Assembly (NCBI RefSeq): GCF_036250735.1
Contig: NZ_CP109430.1
Coordinates: 62,001 to 126,000 of the forward strand
Direction: 5' to 3'
From: Streptosporangium sp. NBC_01495
GTDB taxonomy: Bacteria; Actinomycetota; Actinomycetes; Streptosporangiales; Streptosporangiaceae
Length of the DNA: 64,000 bases
A program made the translations under genes and the position numbers. How positions within the stretch are numbered: the first letter of the stretch is position 1; the number at the start of each line of letters is the position of its first letter. Shown here piece after piece: positions 1-9,400 of this stretch. The notes under the pieces were generated by a model. It made no database searches. It saw nothing but the letters and a program-made list of their open reading frames with translations, and had not been told where the DNA came from.

Positions 1-182
1 TCACGGCCACCACGGCCACCGCGCGGGCCGTGCTCCGTGCCGTCGGAGGCGGTGCCGGGGGTCGCCGAGGACGACGGCGCGGGGGTGGGGCTGGTCGCCC
101 AGGCCGCCACGGGGACGGCCAGCCCGCCGGCCAGAGCGGTACCGACGCCGGCGATGATGATCATGCGCTTGGTGCGGTTCAT
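1..182 (-). CDS. Secreted protein, N-terminal part only (runs off the window)
   Basis: Reading leftward from the ATG at 180-182, the frame gives a classic signal peptide: N-terminal MNRTKR, a hydrophobic core (IIIAGVGTALAGGLAVPVAA), then a Pro/Ser/Thr-rich mature start and a Gly/Arg-rich stretch at the window edge. An AAGGAGTCAC ribosome binding site lies just upstream of the ATG. No stop is reached, so the protein continues beyond base 1 and its function cannot be judged. The longer ORF in another frame here has no comparable signal or start and looks like a shadow. Confidence 0.6.
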   Translation of the reverse strand, partial: MNRTKRMIIIAGVGTALAGGLAVPVAAWATSPTPAPSSSATPGTASDGTEHGPRGGRGGR

Positions 183-502
183 GTGACTCCTTGTCCGATG
201 TGGAGCACTTACCGGACCGATGGTCGGGCGACCACATGAGACACCCCTCATCCCAAGCTGAGAATCCGATGAGATCCGGCGCCACACGGAGGCGAGAAGC
301 CAGGCGGGGCCTCGCCGTTTCTGTCGTTCCCTGTCTCTACGGTCGGTCATATGAGATCGAGCCCATCCGCCGTTCGGGGGGTCCGCACGGTTCTTGCCGT
401 TCGGCGGACGCCCGGCGGCCCGCGCCGTCGGGAGGCCGCGACCCGTCGCGGGGCGTGGGATGGCCGATCCTCCGCAGGAGCAAGAGCCACGAAGGAGATA
501 AA
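183..502. other. 320-base intergenic region
   Basis: Divergent intergenic region between the secreted protein (leftward) and the flavin-type enzyme (rightward). It should hold both promoters. The only sites I can point to are the two ribosome binding sites at its ends (AAGGAG for the left gene, GAAGGAGATA at 491-500 for the right gene). No convincing gene or structured RNA was seen. Confidence 0.4.
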
Positions 503-1009
503 ATGGCCGACAGGCAGCCGGTGACGGAGCTGGACGCTCGGTTCAGTGCCGACGGAGCGACCCCCGCGGAGTGGGAAGAGGGGCGCGAGCAGCTGGAGAG
601 CGCGGAGGTTTACTGGTTGGCGACCGTGCGTCCCGGCGGGCGCCCGCACGTCACCCCGGTGATCGCGGTCTGGCTGGACGGCTCGCTGCACTTCTGCACG
701 GGCCCGGCGGAGCGCAAGGCCAAGAATCTCGAGAGCAACCAGCACTGCGTCCTCACCACCGGGCGCAACGCTCTCGGCGAGGGGCTCGACGTCGTGGTGG
801 AGGGCGACGCCGTGCGGGTGAGTGACGACGCCGTGCTCCGGCGCATCGCCGACGCGTACGAGGCGAAGTACGGTCCCGACTGGCGTTTCGAGGTGCGCGA
901 CGGCTGCTTCGAGGGCGACGGCGGTGCGGCCCTGGTGTACGAGGTCGCCCCCGCGAAGGCCTTCGGCTTTCGCAAGGGGAAGTACAGCCAGACCCGCTGG
1001 CGCTTCTAG
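503..1009 (+). CDS. Pyridoxamine 5'-phosphate oxidase-family (split-barrel flavin/F420) protein
   Basis: A 168-aa protein of the flavin-reductase-like split-barrel superfamily. The core sequence YWLATVRPGGRPHVTPV (about residues 35-51), followed by VWLDGSLHFCTGP and the ARKNLE-like segment AKNLESNQHCVLTTG, is the usual cofactor-binding first half. The C-terminus ends in the typical aromatic segment GKYSQTRWRF. Such proteins bind FMN or F420 in the cytoplasm and reduce small molecules; the substrate is unknown. The ATG at 503 is chosen over the longer frame upstream because GAAGGAGATA sits 5 bases before it. Confidence 0.85.
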   Translation: MADRQPVTELDARFSADGATPAEWEEGREQLESAEVYWLATVRPGGRPHVTPVIAVWLDGSLHFCTGPAERKAKNLESNQHCVLTTGRNALGEGLDVVVEGDAVRVSDDAVLRRIADAYEAKYGPDWRFEVRDGCFEGDGGAALVYEVAPAKAFGFRKGKYSQTRWRF

Positions 1010-1195
1010 CGGGCGTCGCCTCGCGCGGCGGATCCCCGGGTTTCCGGGGCCGGCGGGGTCGCCGGTCGCGGAAACTTCGAGGGAGGCGCCGGGCGCTCCG
1101 GGCGGGGTTTTGGCGATCCCCCATCTGTCTGGCACGCTGTACGGCCCGCCCGAGAAGGAAACCCGCTGGAGGGAATCACGTGCATTCGTATATAG

Positions 1196-1221
1196 TTAGC
1201 AAAGGTAATGACCTACGCTAA
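1196..1221. promoter_or_regulatory. Imperfect palindrome at the marR start (probable operator)
   Basis: The arms TTAGCAAAGGT (1196-1206) and ACCTACGCTAA (1211-1221) match in 9 of 11 positions as an inverted repeat. The site overlaps the MarR start codon and follows a TATAGT (1191-1196) that could be a -10 element. MarR proteins usually bind such palindromes over their own promoter, so autorepression is likely. This is inferred from sequence only. Confidence 0.5.
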
Positions 1222-1676
1222 TGAATCACCCCAGGAAGGACCCCGTCGCGAACCTGCGCAGCGACGCCGGTCTGGCTTCGGCTCTGCGCGTGTCACTGGC
1301 ACGACTGAACAGACGCCTGCGCAGGCAGGCCGCGGTGCACTCGCTGACGCCCACCCAGCTCGCGACGCTCGCCGCCGTAGAACGGCATTCCGGGATAACC
1401 CCCGGCGAATTGGCCGAGCTGGAGAAGGTCCAGCCGCCCTCGATGACACGCGTGATCGCCGTGCTGGCCGAGCGGGAGCTGGTGTCACGTACACCGCACC
1501 CGACCGATCGGCGCCAGGTGACCGTGGGCGTGACCGAGCAGGGCTCAACGCTGCTGAGGGAGGAGCGGCGCCTCAAGGAGGCGTGGCTGACGCAGCGGCT
1601 GAAGGAGCTGACACCCGAGGAGAGGGCAACGCTCCGGCAGGCGGCTCCAATACTGGAGAAGCTCAGCCGGATCTAG
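1221..1676 (+). CDS. MarR-family transcriptional regulator
   Basis: A 151-aa winged-helix regulator. The recognition-helix region (TPGELAELEKVQPPSMTRVI) is followed by the wing motif PTDRRQVTVGVT, as in MarR proteins. It probably represses itself and the MFS exporter encoded immediately downstream, whose frame overlaps its 3' end, and is released by a small-molecule ligand. The start at 1221 has no good Shine-Dalgarno sequence, so translation may be from a very short leader. A longer open frame runs through this gene in the MFS phase, but codon use supports the MarR phase here. Confidence 0.9.
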   Translation: MNHPRKDPVANLRSDAGLASALRVSLARLNRRLRRQAAVHSLTPTQLATLAAVERHSGITPGELAELEKVQPPSMTRVIAVLAERELVSRTPHPTDRRQVTVGVTEQGSTLLREERRLKEAWLTQRLKELTPEERATLRQAAPILEKLSRI

Positions 1677-3181
1677 CCGACCCCGAGGAACCCGGAGCCC
1701 CGGCGGTCCCGGCCGACACCGGGGCGTCCGCCGCGCCGGGCGGAGAACCGGGCGCGAAGCCGGACCTGGAGTCCGGTGAGCGACCGGCTGGGAGCCCGGC
1801 CGGGAAGCCCGGCCGGAAGATCGGGCTGCGGGCGAGGGTCCGGCGGCGGCGGGCCGCGAGGGCCGCCGCCACCGCGAGCGAGTTCCAGGCCACGGAGAGC
1901 GGGACGGCCCAGCCCGTGCCCGAGACGCGGGGCGGGATGTTCCGGTCCCTGCGCGTCTACAACTACCGGCTGTTCGCGGCCGGGGGCGTGGTCTCCAACG
2001 TCGGCTCGTGGATGCAGCGCACCGCGCAGGACCTGCTGGTGCTCGACCTGACGAACGGCAGCGCCTTCGCGCTGGGCGTGACCGTCATGCTGCAGTTCCT
2101 GCCGTTGCTGCTCTTCGGCCTCTGGGGCGGCATGCTCGCCGACCGCTATCCCAAGCGGCTGCTGCTGATCGTCGCGCAGTCGCTCATGGGCCTGCTGGCG
2201 CTCACCATGGGCGTGCTCGTCGTGACCGGCTCGGCCCAGGTCTGGCAGGTGTTCGTGATGGCGTTCATGCTGGGCCTCATCGCCTGTGTCGAGGTGCCGA
2301 CCCGGCAGTCGTTCGTCGTGGAGATGGTCGGCCGCAAGGACCTGTCCAACGCGATCGCGCTGAACGCGTCGAGCTTCAACCTGGCCCGCGTGGTCGGCCC
2401 GGCCGTCGCGGGTGTCCTGATCTACGCGCTCGGCGGCACCGGCCCGATCTTCCTGATCAACGCACTGTCCTTCGCGGGCGTGCTCGCCGGTCTGATGCTC
2501 ATGCGCACCTCCGAGCTGACCACCCCCGAGCCGGTACCGAGGGCCAAGGGGCAGCTCCGCGAGGGCCTGCGCTACGTGATGGTGCGGCCCGAGCTGCTCA
2601 TGCCGATACTGCTGATCGCCTTCGTCTCGCTGTTCACGCAGTCGTTCTCGATGTCGATCGCGCTCATGGCGCGTCAGGTCTTCGGGGCGGGCGCGGCCTC
2701 GTTCGGGCTGGCCTCCAGCATGTTCGCGGTCGGCGCCCTGGCGGGCGCGCTCATGGCGGCGCGGCGGGTACGGCCCAGCCGGAGGCTGCTGGTCGGCGGC
2801 GCGGTCGCGTTCGGCGTGTTCCAGATCGCCAGCGGCCTGGCCCCGTGGTACCCGCTCTACCTGATCTCTCTCGTGCCCGCGGGCATCGCGTTGATCTCGG
2901 TGAACACCGCCGCCAACGCAAGCGTGCAGCTCGCCACCTCGCCGGAGATGCGCGGCCGGGTGATGGGGATCTACGTGCTCGTGTTCACCGGGGGAGCCCC
3001 CCTCGGCGCGCCGATGCTCGGCTGGATCTCCGAGCTGGGCGGCCCTCGCGCTGGGGTCATGGTGGGAGGGGCGCTCACCCTGATCGGCTCAGGTGTGGCC
3101 ATAATGCTGACAAAGATGATCGGCAGGAGGTCGCATGCGGCTGTTCGTGGGGTTGCTGCCGCCACCTCCGGTGCGCGATGA
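1583..3181 (+). CDS. MFS transporter (drug-exporter type), start uncertain
   Basis: A major facilitator with about 12 membrane segments. The start of the conserved domain, residues after the ATG at 1937 (MFRSLRVYNYRLFAAGG), is followed by the loop 2-3 motif GGMLADRYPKRLL, typical of the enterobactin-exporter-like (EntS/MFS_3) branch. An acidic-to-basic disordered leader encoded from about 1677 to 1937 keeps strong G/C third positions, so translation probably begins upstream. The GTG at 1583 lies inside marR and the next in-frame starts are GTG 1916 and ATG 1937. Paired with marR, it is likely a regulated efflux pump. Its end overlaps the next gene by 47 bases. Confidence 0.85.
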   Translation: MADAAAEGADTRGEGNAPAGGSNTGEAQPDLADPEEPGAPAVPADTGASAAPGGEPGAKPDLESGERPAGSPAGKPGRKIGLRARVRRRRAARAAATASEFQATESGTAQPVPETRGGMFRSLRVYNYRLFAAGGVVSNVGSWMQRTAQDLLVLDLTNGSAFALGVTVMLQFLPLLLFGLWGGMLADRYPKRLLLIVAQSLMGLLALTMGVLVVTGSAQVWQVFVMAFMLGLIACVEVPTRQSFVVEMVGRKDLSNAIALNASSFNLARVVGPAVAGVLIYALGGTGPIFLINALSFAGVLAGLMLMRTSELTTPEPVPRAKGQLREGLRYVMVRPELLMPILLIAFVSLFTQSFSMSIALMARQVFGAGAASFGLASSMFAVGALAGALMAARRVRPSRRLLVGGAVAFGVFQIASGLAPWYPLYLISLVPAGIALISVNTAANASVQLATSPEMRGRVMGIYVLVFTGGAPLGAPMLGWISELGGPRAGVMVGGALTLIGSGVAIMLTKMIGRRSHAAVRGVAAATSGAR

Positions 3182-3707
3182 GCTCATTCTCGCCCTCGAA
3201 GCCCACCGGCCGCGATGGCCGGGGCTTCGATGGCTGGACCCGGCGACCTGGCATGTGACGCTGTCGTTCTTCGGGGAGGTGCCCGAACAGGTGCTGCCCG
3301 AGTTGCGGACGCGGCTCGCCGACGTCGCCGCGCACCACGCACCGATGACGCTGTCGCTCACCGGCGCCGGGGCGTTTCCCTCGGCCGGTGCGGCGCGGGT
3401 CTTCCTGACCGGTCTGGGGGGCGACCGCCCGGAGCTCGCCCGTCTGGCCGACCGCGTGGGGGCCGAGGCGCTGGGTGCCGGAGCCGGGCAGACGGATCGC
3501 CGGAGGTTCACGCCGCACCTGAGCCTGGCCAGGTGCCGCGCCGACACGGACGTGAGCCCTCTGGTCGAGGCGTTCGGGGCGTTCTCCGGCACCGCGTGGG
3601 AGGCGGGGACGGTGCACCTGATGCGGAGCGACTTCGGGGGCGGGGCCCGCTATCAGACGGTCGAGGAATGGCCCCTGACGGCGCGGGCACCCCGCGGGCA
3701 GAGCTAG
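3135..3707 (+). CDS. thpR: RNA 2',3'-cyclic phosphodiesterase (2H family)
   Basis: A 190-aa protein of the 2H phosphoesterase family, formerly called 2'-5' RNA ligase. Both catalytic HxT/SxL motifs are visible: HVTLSFFG with His40, and HLSLARC with His128. The family opens 2',3'-cyclic phosphates at RNA ends in the cytoplasm. The usual N-terminal MRLFVGL start and total length fit. It overlaps the MFS gene by 47 bases, with GGCAGGAGGTCGC as the ribosome binding site, so the two are probably co-transcribed although functionally unrelated. Confidence 0.92.
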   Translation: MRLFVGLLPPPPVRDELILALEAHRPRWPGLRWLDPATWHVTLSFFGEVPEQVLPELRTRLADVAAHHAPMTLSLTGAGAFPSAGAARVFLTGLGGDRPELARLADRVGAEALGAGAGQTDRRRFTPHLSLARCRADTDVSPLVEAFGAFSGTAWEAGTVHLMRSDFGGGARYQTVEEWPLTARAPRGQS

Positions 3708-3717
3708 GCTCCAGGGC

Positions 3718-3801
3718 GTGGATCGTCCCCGTCGCTGGTTGCTGCCCACGGTGCTCGCACTGCTCGTGCTCCTCGTGGTGATCGGAGCCCTGGTGTCCTA
3801 G
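3718..3801 (+). CDS. Tiny single-span membrane protein (27 aa), putative
   Basis: A GTG-started frame of 27 residues begins VDRPRRWLLP and continues with one strongly hydrophobic helix (TVLALLVLLVVIGALVS) to the stop. The layout, positively charged N-terminus then one span, is that of a small inner-membrane protein. It starts 10 bases after thpR. The Shine-Dalgarno (CCAGGG) is weak, so translation is plausible but unproven. Confidence 0.35.
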   Translation: MDRPRRWLLPTVLALLVLLVVIGALVS

Positions 3802-3863
3802 CCGCCCGGCGGCCGTGTCCCGGCCGCCTCGCGGCGGCGTTCCCGGCTCCCGCGCAGGCTCAT

Positions 3864-3959
3864 CGGTTCACCGGCCCGTTCCCGGCACCGGCACCGGCAC
3901 CGGTTCACCGGCCCGTTCCCGGCACCGGTTCACCGGCCACGTCCAGGACCGGTTCACCC
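3864..3959. repeat. Direct repeats of a CGGTTCACCGGCC-type unit
   Basis: The sequence CGGTTCACCGGCCCGTTCCC, plus GGCACC runs, recurs in tandem between the small membrane ORF and the 3' end of the aldo/keto reductase. Copies are imperfect and separated by CCGGCACCGG. The region is non-coding in both directions as far as I can see. It may act as a terminator-like GC-rich spacer or be a simple expanded repeat. Confidence 0.5.
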
Positions 3960-3988
3960 GCCCTGTGCGGGTGCTGTCCCGGCACCGG

Positions 3989-4957
3989 CTACCAGGCGTA
4001 GTGCTCGGGCGCCGTTTTGAAGCCGGGGAAGATCTCGTCCAGGCGGGCCAGGGCCTTCTCGTCCAGAACGATCTCCAGTGCCCTGGTGGTGCCGTCGAGC
4101 TGGTCGAGCGTGCGCGGCCCGATGATCGGCGCGGTGACGACCTTCTGGTGGAGCAGCCACGCCAGGCCGACGTTCGCCGGATCCTCGCCCAGCTCGTCGC
4201 AGAACTCCTCGTAGCGCTCGATCTTGTCGCGGTGCTTCTCCAGCTGGGCGGTGATCTGCTCCGAGGCCGAACGTCCCTTGTCGATCTTCCGCAGGATGCC
4301 GCCGAGCAGGCCGCCCGCGAGCGGGCTCCACGGGATCAGGCCCACGCCGTAGTCCTCGGCCGCCGGGATCACCTCAAGCTCCGGCGCGCGGACGACCAGG
4401 TTGTAGTGGGACTGCTCGGAGACCAGACCGAGGCTGTTGCGGCGCCGCGCGCTCTCCTGGGCCTTGGCGATGTGCCAGCCCGCGAAGTTGGACGACCCCA
4501 CGTACAGGATCTTGCCCTGCTGCTTGAGGATGTCCATGGCCTCCCAGAACTCGTCGAACGGGGTGTTCCGGTCGACGTGATGCGCCTGGTAGAGGTCGAT
4601 GTGGTCGGTCTGCATCCGCTTCAGCGACGCGTCGGCGGCGCGGCGGATGTTGAGCGCGGACAGCTGGCCCTCGTTGGGCCAGTCCCCCATCGAGCCGTAG
4701 AGCTTCGTGGCGATCACCGTCTTCTCGCGGCGCCCGCCTCCCTTGGCGAACCAGCGGCCGATGATCTGCTCGGTGACGCCCTCGCCCTTCTTCCAGCCGT
4801 AGACATTGGCTGTGTCGAAAAAGTTGATCCCCAGCTCGTGGGCGTGGTCCATGATCGCGAAGGAGTCGTCCTCCGTGGTCACGGGGCCGAAGTTCATCGT
4901 GCCCAGGCAGAGGCGGCTGACCTTCAGGCCGGTACGGCCAAGCTGCGTATAGTCCAT
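3989..4957 (-). CDS. Aldo/keto reductase
   Basis: A 322-aa NADPH-dependent oxidoreductase with the (beta/alpha)8 fold. The catalytic tetrad is visible: Asp48 and Tyr53 in FFDTANVYG, Lys85 in VIATKLYG and His126/127 in LYQAHHVD. The NADP-binding end (PIIGPRTLDQL) is also present. It belongs to the YajO/Tas-like general aldehyde/ketone reductases; the substrate is unknown. It is transcribed leftward from an intergenic region holding an 18-base MerR-type palindrome, so it is probably induced by a stress or small-molecule signal through a regulator encoded elsewhere. Confidence 0.9.
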   Translation of the reverse strand: MDYTQLGRTGLKVSRLCLGTMNFGPVTTEDDSFAIMDHAHELGINFFDTANVYGWKKGEGVTEQIIGRWFAKGGGRREKTVIATKLYGSMGDWPNEGQLSALNIRRAADASLKRMQTDHIDLYQAHHVDRNTPFDEFWEAMDILKQQGKILYVGSSNFAGWHIAKAQESARRRNSLGLVSEQSHYNLVVRAPELEVIPAAEDYGVGLIPWSPLAGGLLGGILRKIDKGRSASEQITAQLEKHRDKIERYEEFCDELGEDPANVGLAWLLHQKVVTAPIIGPRTLDQLDGTTRALEIVLDEKALARLDEIFPGFKTAPEHYAW

Positions 4958-4973
4958 CCGTCCACACTAGGTA

Positions 4974-4991
4974 CCTGGAGTGCACTCCAGG
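4974..4991. promoter_or_regulatory. MerR-type operator palindrome
   Basis: CCTGGAGTGCACTCCAGG is a perfect 18-base palindrome 17 bases upstream of the aldo/keto reductase start. MerR-family activators (SoxR, MerR relatives) bind palindromes of this size between -35 and -10 elements, and in actinomycetes this ACCTGGAGTGCACTCCAGGT form is familiar from such promoters (recollection, not searched). On the reductase strand it is followed by GTACCTAGTGT, a plausible -10. No MerR gene is in the window. Confidence 0.65.
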
Positions 4992-5075
4992 CGAGCGGGT
5001 TGACCGGGAAATCCGTGTCGGCCGGACCCGCCGCGTCTGCGACGCCCGTGCGTACCGCCGGGGCATGATGGCTGA

Positions 5076-6401
5076 ATGCTGAGTAAGCCGGGGGAAGTCT
5101 TGGTTCGCGTGCTCGCGGTGGCCGGTCTGACCGCGGCCGCGGTCCTCGCGGGACAGGGCGCGCGGGCGGGTGACGGTCAGGGCGTACGGGGGGACACGGG
5201 GCACGGCGTACGGGCGGGCATGGCGCGGGACGCGGAGTACGGCACGCGGGGGGGCATGGCACGCGAGGCTGAGCGCGGCGTAGGGGCCGGTGCGGGGCAG
5301 GAGACGGAGCGCGGCGTAGGAACGGGTGCGGGGCAGGAGGCGGAGCGCGGCGTAGGAACGGGTGCGGGGCAGGAGGCGGAGCGCGGCGTACGGGCGGGTG
5401 CGGGGCGGACGGCGCGGGCGGATGGCGGGGAGCGGATCCTCTTCCGCTTCAAGGACAGCCGGATCACCGAGTCGAGCGGGCTGGCGGTCTCGCCGACCGG
5501 CAAGGACGTCTACTACACCCACAACGACAGCTCCGCGGGGCCGGTGTTCTTCGCGGTCGGCCCCGACGGGCGGACCCGCGCGACCTTCACCCTGCGCGGG
5601 GCGGCGTCCCGCGACTGGGAGGGCATGGCGGCCTCCATCGACCCGCGGACCGGCCGGGGGGTGCTCTGGTTCGCCGACATCGGCGATAACTTGGAGGGGG
5701 CATGGCCTGATATTTCGGTATACCGGGTGGCGGAGCCCACCGCGCTGAACGACGCCGTCGTCCCCGCCGTGCGCTACCGGTTCCGTTACGAGGACGGCGG
5801 GCACAACGCCGAGGGCATCATGGTGCACCCCCTCACCGGCCGCCTCCACATCGTGACCAAGCAGTTCGCCGGTGCCGTCTACCAGGCCCCGAAGCAGTTG
5901 CGCACCGACAGGGTCAACGTGCTCCGCAAGGTCGGTTCCGCGCCCATCATGGCCACCGACGCCGCCTACGCCCCCGACGGGTCGAGCTTCGTGATCCGCA
6001 CCTACTTCTCCGCCACGGTCTACCGCGCCCCGGGGGAGCAGATCGCCCGGGTGACGATGCCGGAGTTGCGGCAGGCCGAGTCGATCACCTACACGCGCGA
6101 CGGCAGATACCTGCTGACCGGCAGCGAGGGAAGCCGCAGCCCGGTCTACCGGGTGCCGCTGCCCAGGGAGGTCCTCGACGAGGCGGCTCCCGAACCCACG
6201 TCCGCCCGGCGTCAGGCGGCCTCCACACCGACCTCCGGCACCCCCGGCGATCCGGCGCCCACGCCGGTCGCCGCGGTGAAGACCGGTGCGGACGGCGGTG
6301 GCGCGGACACCGGGGTGCCGATCTCGGCCGTGCTCCTCTGGCTGGCCATCGCCGCGGGCGCCACCGGCGTCATCGCCCTGATCGCCCGCAGAACCCGCTG
6401 A
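5076..6401 (+). CDS. Secreted, C-terminally anchored propeller-like protein with N-terminal tandem repeats
   Basis: A 441-aa exported protein. Residues 1-30 form a signal peptide ending AVLAGQGARA. Residues about 35-115 are a low-complexity Gly/Glu/Arg region built of 12-residue units (ERGVGTGAGQEA). The remainder has repeated beta-strand patterns (SSGLAVSPTGKDVYYTHND, EGIMVHPLTGRLHIVTK, TDAAYAPDGSSFVIRTY, SITYTRDGRYLLTGSE) like a beta-propeller. The C-terminus has a Pro/Thr linker, one membrane helix (VLLWLAIAAGATGVIALIA) and RRTR, so the domain should face outside the cell. No catalytic motif was recognised. Confidence 0.75.
   Translation: MLSKPGEVLVRVLAVAGLTAAAVLAGQGARAGDGQGVRGDTGHGVRAGMARDAEYGTRGGMAREAERGVGAGAGQETERGVGTGAGQEAERGVGTGAGQEAERGVRAGAGRTARADGGERILFRFKDSRITESSGLAVSPTGKDVYYTHNDSSAGPVFFAVGPDGRTRATFTLRGAASRDWEGMAASIDPRTGRGVLWFADIGDNLEGAWPDISVYRVAEPTALNDAVVPAVRYRFRYEDGGHNAEGIMVHPLTGRLHIVTKQFAGAVYQAPKQLRTDRVNVLRKVGSAPIMATDAAYAPDGSSFVIRTYFSATVYRAPGEQIARVTMPELRQAESITYTRDGRYLLTGSEGSRSPVYRVPLPREVLDEAAPEPTSARRQAASTPTSGTPGDPAPTPVAAVKTGADGGGADTGVPISAVLLWLAIAAGATGVIALIARRTR
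5271..5410. repeat. Coding 36-nt tandem repeat (4 units)
   Basis: Units start at 5271, 5307, 5343 and 5379. The second and third are nearly identical. Each encodes ERGVGTGAGQEA or a close variant inside the secreted protein, so copy-number change would keep the frame. Confidence 0.85.
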
Positions 6402-6429
6402 GATACTCAGGCGCGGTTGAGTGATCCGA

Positions 6430-6455
6430 CGCAAGCGGATGGCAAGCCGCTTGCG
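6430..6455. promoter_or_regulatory. 9-bp perfect inverted repeat upstream of the SCO7613-type gene
   Basis: CGCAAGCGG (6430-6438) and CCGCTTGCG (6447-6455) are perfect inverted arms with an 8-base spacer, ending 14 bases before the next ATG. It could end transcription of the upstream gene or be an operator. The following gene lacks an obvious Shine-Dalgarno sequence. Confidence 0.45.
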
Positions 6456-6469
6456 CCATCCTTCGGACC

Positions 6470-9400
6470 ATGCATGACGAGAACCCGGCGTCGGGCCTCC
6501 GCTCCCCCTCGCCGGTGGGCTGTCCCGAGTGCTCGGCCCCCATCGCGGGGGCGCACGAGCGCTGCCCGCGCTGCGCGCTACCTCTGAGGGGGCCGGTGGC
6601 GGCCGAGCTGTGGCGGCTCGACGGTGCCCTCGCGGGGCTGCGCGCCCGCGAGGCGGAACTTCTCATCCGGCGCGGCCACCTGCTCGGCCTGCTCGGGCAG
6701 GAACGGGCCGAACGGGAGCGGGCCGAACGGGAGCCGGCCGGGCAGGAACGGACCGGGCAGGCGCAGGCCGAACGGGAGCGGGCCCGAAAGGAACGGACCG
6801 GGCAGGCGCAGGCCGAACGGGAGCGGGCCCGAAAGGAACGGACCGGGCAGGCGCAGGCCGAACGGGAGCCGGCCCGAAAGGAACGGACCGGGCAGGCGCA
6901 GGCCGAACGGGAGCCGGCCGGAAAGGAACGGGCCGGAAAGGAGCGGGCGCACCTGGCCGGTGGCGGACCTGCCGGGCGGCCGGAGGCGGTGTCAGGGCAG
7001 GGGAAGGACTTCTCGCCCCGGGCGGTGCAGAACCTGCTGCTCGGCCTCGGCGGGCTGCTGCTGGTCGTCGCGGCCGTGGTGTTCACGGTGGTCAGCTGGG
7101 GGAGCATGGGCCTCGGCGGCCGGGCGGCGATCCTGGCCGCCGTCACCGGGCTGACCTTCGCCGTGCCGAGACTCCTGGTGAGGCGCGGGCTCGTCACCAC
7201 CGCCGAGACCATCGCGATGCTCGGCGCGGCGCTGCTCTTCCTGGACGGCTACGCGGCCCGGCGGACAGGGCTGGCCGGGGCCGACGGCCTGGCCGGACCC
7301 CATTACGCCGCCCTGCTGTTCGCCCTGGTCGCGCTCGCCATGGCGGGCTACTCGCGACTCCTCCCGCTGCGCCTGCCGCTGCCCGTCGCGATCGTTCTCG
7401 CCCAGTTCCCGCTCCCGCTGCTCGCTTTCGACGAGACGGCGTCGTGGATCACCGCCGCGCTCGCCGCGACGGCCGCCGCCGACGCCGCCTTCCTGGTGTT
7501 CCACATGGCGGGCCGGAGTTCCGAGTCCGGCATAGGAGCGGCGGCGCCCGCGGGTTCGGCGAAGGACGGGGCCGAGGTCATGGCCCGAGCCGAGATCGAC
7601 GTCGAGGGCGTGTCCGGAGACGGGTCGCAGCGGATGACCGATGATCCGGCTCAGCACGGGCGGGGCGGCGTGCCCGAAGAGGCGTCTGGCGTGCCCGGAG
7701 ACATGTCTGGCGTGCCCGAAGAGGCATCCGGCGTGCCCGAAGAGGCATCCGGCGTGCCCGAAGATGCGCCCGGCGTGCCCAAGAAGGCGCCTGGCGCGTC
7801 CGGAGACGCGCCTGACATGCCCGAAGACACGCCCGGCATGCCCGGGGAGGCGCCTGGCGTGCCCGGGGAGGCGCCCGGCGGGCGCGGGCCGCTGACGACG
7901 GTCGCGGTCTGTTTTGGCGTGGTGTGGGGGCTGGGGGTGTGCCACGGGCTTCTGGAATCGCTCCTGAAGACGCTGAATCCGTTCTCCGGCGGCGATCCGG
8001 CGATCGTCTCGCTCTGGGAGGCCCTGCTGCTGGTCACGCTGGCCGTGATCGGGCTCGCGGTCGCGCGGGGGGTGCGGAACACGGACCGCCTCCGGGTCGT
8101 CACCGCGGTTTCGGTGCTCGTGCTGACGGCGGGACTGGCGGCCCCCGCCTGGCCGCTGATACCGCCCGCCTGGTGGGTCGTGCCGTACACGGTGGCGGCG
8201 CTGCTCACCGTGGCGGTCATGCTGTACGCGCCCGGTCTGGACGAGCCGCGGGTCCGTTCGGCCGGTGCCGTCTCCGCCGGGGTGCTGGCGGTGGCCACCG
8301 CACTACCTTTCGCGAACGATGTGATCTTCACGCTGTTCGCCCCGTTCAACCGGCTCGGCGATGTGTGGTCGGGATCTCCGGGCTTCGCCGATGCCGGGCT
8401 GATCGCGCCGTTCCCGCAGTTCCCGGTCGTGTCGGGGCTGCTGGCCGTCGCCTCGGCACTGGCGGCCGCGCGGGGGCGGGCCGCCATGGGGTTCGCCGCG
8501 CTCGCCACCGGGACGCTCGCGACGGCCGTCGCCCCCGTCGCCTTCGGCTGGGGTCACCGGGTGGACCTCGTGGTCCTGCCGGCGCTGGCCGTCGTCCTCG
8601 TGGCCGGTATGACCCTGGCCGGGCGGCCGCGGTGGGCGAGGGCCTTCGCGATCGCCGCCGGTGCGGTGTCCGCGGTGGCGACGGCCACCGCGCTCGCCGA
8701 GCGGTCCGGCACGTACGTGACGCTCGGCGTCCTGCTCGTCGCCTGGGGCGCGGCGGCGTTCGCGGCCCGGGTACGTGGGGCGGCGGCGTTCTCGCTGGTC
8801 GTCGGGGTGCTGTCGGCGACCGGCCTGATGTGGGCCGTCTCCGCCGGGACCCGGTGGCTTCCCGCGGGTGACGGCCTGTCCCTGTCCCTGGCCGCCGGTG
8901 CGGTGCTCGCGGCGCTCCTCGCTTCGCGCGAAGGCTCGACGGCCAGGCCTTCCTTGCCCGAGGGCACGCCGGGGGAGAACGGTGATCTCCGGAGGTCCGC
9001 CGGGCTGGTGCTGAGTGCCGTGCTGGCGGCGTGCGCGGTCGTCTCCGCGCACGCCGCCACCACCGCGATCCTCGGTTTCCATCGCCCCCTCGTACGGCCG
9101 TGGACGGCTGTGGCAGGCCCGGCGGGCGGCCATCCGCCGCTCGTGGCGGTGGTCGTCCTCGTCGCCGCGGCGGCGGTGCTGGTCTCCTGGCAGGTCGCGC
9201 GGCGCCGGGGCGCGATCAGGGCGGTGCTGCTCGCCTGGCCTGCGGCGGTGGTGGCACTGCCGGTGTCGGTCGCCCTGCCGTACGGGGTGGAGCTGGGGTT
9301 GTTCGTCGCCGGTATCGTCCCCACGGCGTGGATGGCGGCGCGGAGCCGCGCGAACGCGGTTTTCGGCGGGGTGGCGGCGCTGTGGACCGCCTTCGTCGCC

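Noticed and set aside
1208..1582. The 657-codon open frame starting at 1208 as one protein
   Set aside because: Its first 120 codons run through the marR gene in the wrong phase. Codon bias and the MarR domain show 1221-1676 is the real gene there, and the MFS protein starts later.
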